NCBI GenBank assembly: GCA_963766175.1
Contig: CAVXZE010000016.1
Span: 491,409-555,408, forward strand
Direction of reading: 5' to 3'
Length of the DNA: 64,000 nt
From: CAVXZE01 sp963766175
Lineage (GTDB): Bacteria > Myxococcota_A > UBA9160 > UBA6930
Shown here: positions 56,750-64,000 of the stretch, piece after piece
Layout of the letters: each line of letters opens with the position of its first letter
Position numbering within the stretch: position 1 is the first letter of the stretch
Translations under genes and position numbers: made by a program
Notes under the pieces: generated by a model
What the model was told of the DNA's origin: nothing
The model's database searches: none
Seen by the model: only the letters and a program-made list of their open reading frames with translations

Positions 56750-57901
56750 TCAGGCTCCTTTGCGCACTCGATTCCCGTCCGCGCGGAGACCGACCGCGCG
56801 ATACAGCGCTTCGTAGCGTGACGCCGTCGCCTCCCAGGAGAAGTCCGCGGCATTGCGTCGGGCGGCCTCGCCGAGCTTGCGGCGCGCTTCGGTGTCGTCC
56901 ATCAGCTCTGCCAGTGCGTCCGCCAGCGCCTCCACATCGTCCGTCGGGACGCAGCGCACGGCCCGGCCGCCGTCGGTGAGCTCGGCCATGCCACCCACCG
57001 CCGTCGCGACGCAGGCCAGCCCCTGGGCCGCGAACTCGAGGAGCGTCCCGCCGAAGCTCTCGCTGCGCGAGGGCACTACGCCGATCGAGGCGCGCGCGAG
57101 CGCTGGTGTTTGGCTTCGCCCGTCACGTGGCCCAGGAAGGAGATCCGTTCCGCGCACGGGGTCCGCGCGCTCTCCTCCCGCAGGTGAGCCGCCTCGCGTC
57201 CGGTGCCAGCCACCTCGAGGACGCCAGTCCGGTCGCCCGGCGGCGGCCTTCGCGAACGCCGCCACCAAGACGTCCACGCCCTTGCTGTGCACCAGGCGCC
57301 CCATCGAGAGCACGACCGGCTCGCGCTTCTCGAAGGGAGTTGGCTCTGGGAGCTCGATTCCCGCGTGCACCACCTGCACCCGGCTGGGATCGACGCGGGC
57401 CCGGCGCGCGGCTTCGGCGCTCCAGACCGAGGGCGTCACCACGGCGTCGGCGGCGCGAAGGCCCCACCGCGCGCGGCGCTTCGGGTAGTGGGTGCGCGTC
57501 GCGGTGTGGGGCGTCACCAGGACGACCGGGCCGCCCAGCCGTGCGCGCAGAGCGCGCAGCGGCGCGATCAGCTCTCCGTGGGGCAGAGCCGAGTGGAAGT
57601 GGATCACATCCGCTCGCAGCTCGCGCTGGAGACCGATCAGCCGACCGAGGTTCGCCAGCTTCAATCGACGGACCGGCCAGGGGTGCAGCGCCACGCCGGG
57701 AAGCGGGGCCGGCTCTCCCTCGGGCGCGGGTCCTGCGAGGTGCATCGAGTGTCCCCGCGCGGCGAGCGCCGGCGGGGCTCCGGCCAGCACCCGCCCGACG
57801 CCGCCACTCCAGCTCAGCTTGGAGGCGACCCAGAGGATGCGCAGCGGCGAGTCGCTCGATTCCCGGGTCAAGCTCCTACCCGCCCTTGCCGCCCGGCTCA
57901 T
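56750..57901 (-). pseudogene. Glycosyltransferase family 4 (GT-B), with two compensating frameshifts
   Basis: The ATG at 57901 overlaps the preceding stop (ATGA). The single long frame runs 383 codons but is out of register between about 57223 and 57104. The intervening bases in another frame give VLEVAGTGREAAHL, LREESARTPCAERISFLGHV and TGEAKH, the usual GT4 donor region. The frame returns before ALARASIGVVPSRSESFGGT. N-terminal features WVASKLSWSGGVGRVLA and HFHSALPHGELI are intact. One base is extra near 57223 and one missing near 57104. If real, about 40 residues of the active site are scrambled; sequence error is the likelier reading. Confidence 0.8.
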
Positions 57902-58642
57902 TCTTCGATGACCACCGACGTCCGCTTTTCGAAAGGATTCGTTCTCATCGCAAAGGAGAACAGGTACGGGTAGCTCGTCTTCAGGTACCTCATGTAGTCC
58001 AGCCACTCCAGGACGACCAGCCGGTAGACTCTCTCCATGTCACGTGCCAGGTGCCGATAGTCGCTCTCCGGAAGCTCTTCCAGACCTTCGCGGCCCACCA
58101 GCTCCTCGGTCAAGTGAAACACCGAACGGAGCAGATTGGTGAAGGAGTCGTGTTCCAGGAGGTGCGGGTTTTCCAGCAACCTCAGCATGAAGTCGCTCTT
58201 CTCCTCGAGAAACTGGCGCAACTCATCGAAGTCGACCTTCTTCACGTCGACCGTGTATTCGGTTCTCTCCAACCGGTGCCTGACGCGGCGGTATTCCTTC
58301 TCGGGGCAATCCACACCCGCGCCGACCTCTGGCCGGATTCGATCCAGATCGGGATCCCAGGCAGCGCAGTACCTCAGCAGGCGCGTCCCGATCACGCTGA
58401 AGAACGTTCCGATCAGCACGTTCAGCTTTTCCATGATCACGGCGCCTCTCCCGCCTCAGCAGCAGTCGATTGATGATCAGGGTCACGAACAGGACCGAGA
58501 TGGGAAGAAAGGCAACACTGGTGGTCGTCCACAGGAGGATGTGACGCGCGTCCTCGAACAGCGCGTAGTGAAACAGGTAGAGCACCACGGACAAGAGAAT
58601 CAGAGACAGGCCGAATTGGATTTCCCAACTGATGTGTCTCAT
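57898..58642 (-). pseudogene. Two-helix membrane protein with conserved cytosolic domain, frameshifted
   Basis: Two frames join at about 58440. The 5' part (ATG 58642) has two TM helices: IQFGLSLILLSVVLYLFHYA and LLWTTTSVAFLPISVLFVTL, ending IINRLLLRRERR. The 3' part continues with IMEKLNVLIGTFFSVIGTRL and a helical domain to the end (TSVVIEE). The whole (about 248 codons plus one base) matches a pattern I know from uncharacterised bacterial membrane proteins in which RLL-EKLNMVIG are contiguous. One extra base at the junction restores them. Either a broken gene or a sequence error. Confidence 0.7.
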
Positions 58643-58831
58643 TCGAATCGTCTCATCTTTCGCGCCCTCCTGGCCCGGATGATTCACGAGCGCTTTCACC
58701 AATCATCCGGCCTGGTATCTAACTTACCACTCCGCGGGGAACACCGCCGTGAAGAGCCGGCCGCATAGCGATCCCCATCGGTGGCTGCTATACCCCGGCC
58801 TCTGTAGCGATCGCGACGAAAGGAGCCCACC

Positions 58832-59668
58832 GTGACGTGCCCCATCCGCGCTCTGCTCTGCGGCTCTGCTGGTTCTCGTACTCGGTGCCTGTCAATCGTT
58901 TCTCGACGGCCGGCGCGGGAACGAGTGCGCCGGCGCCGGGACGGCTCGACCGGATCATCGAGAGCGGTGAACTCCGCGTCGGCCTCTCGGGCAACCAGCC
59001 GCCGCTCAACATGAAGAACAAGAGCGGCGAGATCATCGGCCTCGAGGTCGACCTGCTGGAAGCGCTCGCCGAATCCATGGGCCTGGAGACGCATTCTCGT
59101 CGCGATGCCCTTCGCCGATCTGCTTCCCGCCCTCGAGAAGGGTGAGGTGGACCTGGTGATGTCGGGCATGACGATCACGCCGGAGCGCAACGCGCGGGTG
59201 GCATTCGTCGGCCCGTACGTGATCTCCGGCAAGTCGCTTCTCACCAAGTCCAAGACGATCGCCAACGTCGAGAGCGTTGCCGCGCTCGACATGCCAGGCC
59301 GCACCTATGCTGCGCTTCGCGGCTCCACCAGCGAGAATTTCGTGAAGACGAACCTGCCGCAGGCGAAGCTCGTCGCCACGCGGGACTACGACACCGCGGT
59401 GCATATGGTGATCGACGACGAAGTGGACGCCCTGGTCGCCGACTACCCGATCTGTGCGCTCTCCGTGCTGCGCCACCCCGAGGCCGGTCTTTCGATGCTG
59501 ATGACGCCCTTTACCGTGGAGCCCCTCGGCATCGCGCTGCCGGCCGACGATCCACTCTTCGCGAACCTGGTCGAGAACTACCTGAACACGCTGGACGGCA
59601 CCGGCCTGCTCACCCAGCTCAAGGCCAAGTGGTTCTCCGACGGCTCCTGGGTATCCGAGCTTCCCTGA
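58832..59668 (+). pseudogene. ABC transporter amino-acid-type substrate-binding lipoprotein, three frameshifts
   Basis: From the GTG at 58832 (AAAGGAGCCCACC upstream) the protein must shift at about 58847, 58918 and 59093. Frame 0 supplies the lipoprotein signal ALLVLVLGACQSFLDG. The next frame gives RLDRIIESGELRVGLSGNQP and LEVDLLEALAESMGLET, and the last gives MPFADLLPALEKGEVDLVMS through the end (KAKWFSDGSWVSELP). Reassembled it is a 278-residue PAAT-family binding protein (SBP_bac_3). The solute is not known. All three shifts are of the +1 type. Confidence 0.78.
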
Positions 59669-59677
59669 CCGAACCCC

Positions 59678-61118
59678 ATGCGGCTCCGACGCCTTCTCGC
59701 GCTTCATCTCGATTCTGGCCTGCGCTGCGGCGCTGGTCTTCGCGGCCTGCTCGAGCTCGCCGAAGCGGAGCGGCGAGAAGAAGAAGCGCACCGTCCTTCT
59801 CACCGAGTACGACGACGCACGCGTCGGAGCCGAGGCCTCGCGCGACGTCGAGGCCGAGATCGGGGTTCTCGACGATCCGGAGCTCGAGGCCTATGTGAAC
59901 GAGATCGGCAAGAAGCTCCTCCGCGGCGTGCCGCGCCGATCCTTCCACTACCAGTTCCGGTCGTCGACCAGTTCGAGCCCAACGCGTTCGCGCTGCCGGG
60001 CGGATACATCTTCATCTCGCGGGGTCTCCTGGCCCTGGCGAACAGCGAGGACGAGCTCGCGAACGTGATCGGACACGAGATCGTCCACGCTGCACGCCGC
60101 CACGCCTCGGCGCGGCAGGAGGTCGAGCGGGGGGGGAACCCGCTCTCGATGCCGTGGGTGCGCGCGGCGAACCTCGCCGCCTACGGGCGCGACATGGAGC
60201 GCACCGCGGATCGCGACGGTCAGATGCTCGCCGCGGCGGCGGGCTACGACCCGATGGGCATGTCGACCTTCCTGGGCAGCCTGGGGCAGATGGAGAGGCT
60301 TCAGATCGGACGCACGCGGATGCCCAGCTTCTTCGACACCCACCCCGGCTCGCGCGGGCGCGCCGCCGCCAACGCGGCTCGCGCTCGACGAGATTCGCTG
60401 GAAGCGCGATCCGGCGCTCGGCGAAACCCACCTCTCCTACCTTCACCGCATCGAGGGACTGCCGCTGGGCGAGCGGCCCGAGGCCGGCATCTTCGAGGGG
60501 GATCTCTTCCTCCACCCCGATCTCGACTTCCAGCTCTCCTTTCCCCCCGGCTGGCGCACTTCGAACACCAACCGCGCAGTGGGCGCGGTGTCGCCGCAGG
60601 GCGACGCGGTGGTCTTCCTGACGGCGGACCTGCCGGACGGCGAGCCCAGGAAGGTGGCGGAGGCCTTCGCGGAGAAGACGAAGCGGGAATTTCCTGTCGA
60701 GGTGAAGCAGTCTCAGCCGATCAAGATCGGCGAGCTCGACGCATGGAGAATGCGGCTCGAGGGAGGCCGCATGGTGGCCATCGTGACCTTCATTCCCTAT
60801 CGCGGGGTGACCTGGCGCATCACCGGGTTCTCGCGTTCGGACGTCGCGAAGCGGTACCTGCCAAACACGCTGAATACGGCGCGCTGCTTTCGTCCGCTCA
60901 CGGAGGAGCAGCGGAAGTCGATCGAGGCGACACGGCTCGCCCTGGTCGAGGCGCGCGCGGGAGAGGACCTGGTGGCGCTCAGCAGCCGCACCGACAACGC
61001 ATGGGATCCCTCGCGCACGGCCGTCCTGAACGGAATCTTCACCAATCACCGCTTCGAGGCCGGCGAGCTGGTGAAGATCGCGCGGGTCGAGCCCTACTCT
61101 GCGAAGCCGCCCAAGTAG
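59678..61118 (+). pseudogene. M48 family metalloprotease lipoprotein, three frameshifts
   Basis: Reassembled, this is a secreted M48 (BepA/LoiP-like) peptidase of about 480 residues. The lipoprotein signal ISILACAAALVFAACSSS is in another frame than the ATG at 59678 (shift near 59697). A second shift near 59960 joins FHYQFR to VVDQFEPNAFALPGGYIF. The core has VIGHEIVHAARRH (HExxH) and GRDMERTADRDG. A third shift near 60378 leads to LALDEIRWKRDPALGETHLS and a long C-terminal domain. It lies 9 nt after the binding-protein gene. The 3' end overlaps convergent leuD by 25 bp. Confidence 0.82.
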
Positions 61119-61695
61119 GGGAGCCGCTCCGCGGCGGCTTCGATGGCGCCACCGGCTGCCAGCAGGACGGAGGTGGCATTCCAGCTGCCCTCCAGCAGCT
61201 GTTGGCGGGTGCCGTTTCGGATGCCCGCGGCCATCGTCCCGGCTCGTGACGTGACGGTGCGTGCCTCGAGGTCGATCACCAGATCCTGACCCGGATCCAG
61301 CTCGACCGTGTCCATCAGGGTGGCCAGGTCGGCGGGCTCGAGGGTGACACAGGGCAGTCCGAGAGCCGTGCAGTTGCCCGCGAAGATCTCCGCGAACGAC
61401 GCGCCGATGAAGGCGTCGAATCCGAAGCGCACCAGCGACTGGGGCGCGTGCTCTCGAGAGGAGCCGCAGCCGAAGTTCTCTCCCACGATCAGGATCGACG
61501 AACCGGCGAATCGGTCGTCGTCGAGGGGGTGGTTTCCCTTGGCCTGGATCCGATCGTCCTCGAAGGCGTGCTCGCCGAGCCCGTCGAAGCTGACGCTGCG
61601 CAGGTAGCGGGCGGGAATGATGCGATCGGTGTCGATGTCGCTTCCGCGCAGCACGCAGCCCCGGCCCGCAACCCGTTCGATCCTTCTCTCTGTCA

Positions 61696-61696
<1 letters not shown>
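61094..61696 (-). CDS. leuD: 3-isopropylmalate dehydratase small subunit
   Basis: A 200-residue LeuD. The N-terminal GRGCVLRGSDIDTDRIIPAR and the substrate loop VGENFGCGSSREHAPQSL are family hallmarks. It completes the leucine pathway isomerase together with LeuC, whose stop overlaps the leuD start by one base (TAATG). The chain is intact, unlike leuC. Confidence 0.96.
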
Positions 61697-63103
<1,407 letters not shown>

Positions 63104-63145
63104 GGCAGGGGATGTAGCAGAGGGGACGAGAGCCGCCCACGACGG

Positions 63146-63151
63146 TATGCT
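63146..63151 (+). promoter_or_regulatory. -10 element (TATGCT), leaderless start of the carboxylesterase
   Basis: TATGCT ends 6 nt before the ATG at 63158, leaving no room for a ribosome binding site. Together with similar spacing at other genes it suggests a leaderless transcript. The 54-bp gap to divergent leuC holds no other feature. Confidence 0.4.
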
Positions 63152-63157
63152 GCCGCG

Positions 63158-63823
63158 ATGGACCTGCTGCACGCCGCCCACGTTCCCGCGGGCGAAGGCC
63201 CCTTTCCCACCGTACTGGCGCTGCACGGCTGGGGGGCCAGTGCCCACGATCTGATCGGTCTCGCTCCGATCCTGAACCGGGGAGAGGCCCTGGTCTTGAG
63301 CCCTCAGGGACCGGTCGGTATCCGGATTCCGGATGGACCGGTCGGCTACGGGTGGTACCCGCTCGGCGAGGGTGGCCCGGGAAGCCCGGAGGAGATCACG
63401 CGGGCTTCGGAGCTGGTCCTCGCCTTTCTCGACGCGGCCCAGGAGCACTACCCGATCGATCCGCGGAAGATCGTGCTCCTCGGCTTCAGCCAGGGCGGCG
63501 CGCTGGCCTTCGATCTCGCTCTGCGCGCTCCCTCCCGCTTCGCTGGCCTGGCCGGACTCTCCTGCTGGCTTCCGGAGCATCTCGCCGAGCAGATCCAGCC
63601 GGAATCCGCCCACCAGAGCCTCCCCGTCCTGGTGGTGCACGGAACCGAGGATCCGATGGTTCCGGTCGATCGCGCCCGGGAGTCGCGCCAGCAGCTCACC
63701 AGGCTCGGTGTCGCGTTGACCTACCGCGAGTACGAGATGGGCCACGAGATCAGCGCCGAGGCACTGCGCGACATCGTCACCTGGCTCGACGAGAAGGTGC
63801 TCAATCCCATCCAGCTGGTCTGA
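63158..63823 (+). CDS. Alpha/beta hydrolase (phospholipase/carboxylesterase family)
   Basis: A 221-residue hydrolase. LALHGWGASAHDLIGLAPIL opens the fold with the oxyanion loop. The nucleophile motif is GFSQGGALAFDLAL (Ser), the acid is in VVHGTEDPMVP and the base is in YEMGHEIS. The layout is that of carboxylesterase/acyl-protein thioesterase-like enzymes. The ester substrate is unknown. Confidence 0.9.
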   Translation: MDLLHAAHVPAGEGPFPTVLALHGWGASAHDLIGLAPILNRGEALVLSPQGPVGIRIPDGPVGYGWYPLGEGGPGSPEEITRASELVLAFLDAAQEHYPIDPRKIVLLGFSQGGALAFDLALRAPSRFAGLAGLSCWLPEHLAEQIQPESAHQSLPVLVVHGTEDPMVPVDRARESRQQLTRLGVALTYREYEMGHEISAEALRDIVTWLDEKVLNPIQLV

Positions 63824-63860
63824 GGCGACTCCTTCGGACCTCTGATAGGCTTGCCGGGGT

Positions 63861-63936
63861 CGGGGTGTAGCTCAGTGGCTAGAGCCTGATCTTTGGGGGG
63901 TCAGCGTCGTGGGTTCGAATCCCACCACCCCGACCA
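63861..63936 (+). tRNA. tRNA-Pro (anticodon UGG)
   Basis: A 76-nt cloverleaf. The acceptor CGGGGTG (63861-63867) pairs with CACCCCG (63926-63932), followed by discriminator A and an encoded CCA (63934-63936). D stem GCTC/GAGC, anticodon stem TGATC/GGTCA with loop TTTGGGG (anticodon TGG at 63894-63896), variable GCGTC, and T stem GTGGG/CCCAC around TTCGAAT. The C1-G72 first pair also fits bacterial proline tRNAs. The 64 bp after it hold no recognisable feature. Confidence 0.95.
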
Positions 63937-64000
63937 GTCTCGCCGGTTGGCGGGCGGCAAAGCCGCGCTGCCGGCCTTCGTTCGCCTGCGGCTCACTGCG

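Noticed and set aside
57104..58440. Programmed ribosomal frameshifting to explain the interrupted genes
   Set aside because: There is no slippery heptamer or following pseudoknot, and ten different sites in five unrelated genes are involved.
63937..64000. Integration site after the tRNA gene
   Set aside because: No direct repeat of the tRNA end, integrase or mobile-element gene is visible in the 64 bp that remain.

Overview
The window is about 64 kb of dense, high-GC bacterial DNA with short intergenic gaps. Marker content includes three-gene proton-translocating transhydrogenase, B12-dependent class II ribonucleotide reductase, a PEP-CTERM protein, four PilZ-type proteins, a tungstate ABC transporter, a DUF3604 lipoprotein, an unusual CX7C CcmH, and many acyl-CoA enzymes. 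This suggests a deltaproteobacterial-grade lineage (Myxococcota, Binatota or a relative), most likely an aerobic or facultative heterotroph. The taxonomic call is inference only.

Layout. 1-3.5 kb: start of a YciH-like gene, a DsbA-fold isomerase, and an active/inactive pair of M16 peptidases. 3.5-4.6 kb: a lower-GC island with 22-bp tandem repeats and a PEP-CTERM protein. 4.7-9.7 kb: an NDP-forming acyl-CoA synthetase/GNAT fusion and a minus-strand group of nitroreductase, DUF3795 and a non-canonical Nramp transporter. 9.9-15 kb: paired acyl-CoA dehydrogenases behind a recognisable promoter, then tandem cytidylate-kinase-like genes and two PilZ proteins. 15-24.6 kb: a DUF3604 lipoprotein, a predicted barrel protein, a UroD-family protein, a WYL regulator, efp, etfAB, an MBL-fold hydrolase and an alpha/beta-hydrolase-fold protein. 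24.7-34.5 kb: an SDR, a translationally coupled trio (degenerate phosphodiesterase lipoprotein, FabI-like reductase, YkvA), thioesterase/gloB/PD-(D/E)XK operon, ccmH, a shortened GH36-like protein, a PduO adenosyltransferase and a VOC protein. 34.5-42.7 kb: nadA, a glycosyltransferase, class II RNR, pntAA-AB-B and a CysQ-like phosphatase. 42.7-51.9 kb: a divergent PAS / receiver-PilZ pair, an SPFH protein, a crotonase, tupBCA, an ACAD10/11-like dehydrogenase, a zinc alcohol dehydrogenase and an RlmI-type methyltransferase. 52-64 kb: acyl-CoA synthetase, DUF1499, crotonase, UDP-sugar epimerase, FucU, glycosyltransferase, a membrane protein, a solute-binding lipoprotein, an M48 peptidase, leuCD, a carboxylesterase and tRNA-Pro(UGG).

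How the genes fit together. The strongest functional theme is acyl-CoA oxidation: three acyl-CoA dehydrogenases, two crotonases, an acyl-CoA synthetase, a thioesterase and the electron-transferring flavoprotein that would take their electrons. A cobalamin theme links the PduO adenosyltransferase to the B12-dependent RNR. Several genes appear to start on leaderless transcripts (a -10 element 6-8 nt before the start codon).

Quality note. From about 57.1 to 62.0 kb, five genes (glycosyltransferase, membrane protein, solute-binding protein, M48 peptidase, leuC) are interrupted by about ten single-base-type frameshifts, while I found none in the first 56.7 kb. Because leuC is among them, local sequence or assembly error is the most likely explanation.
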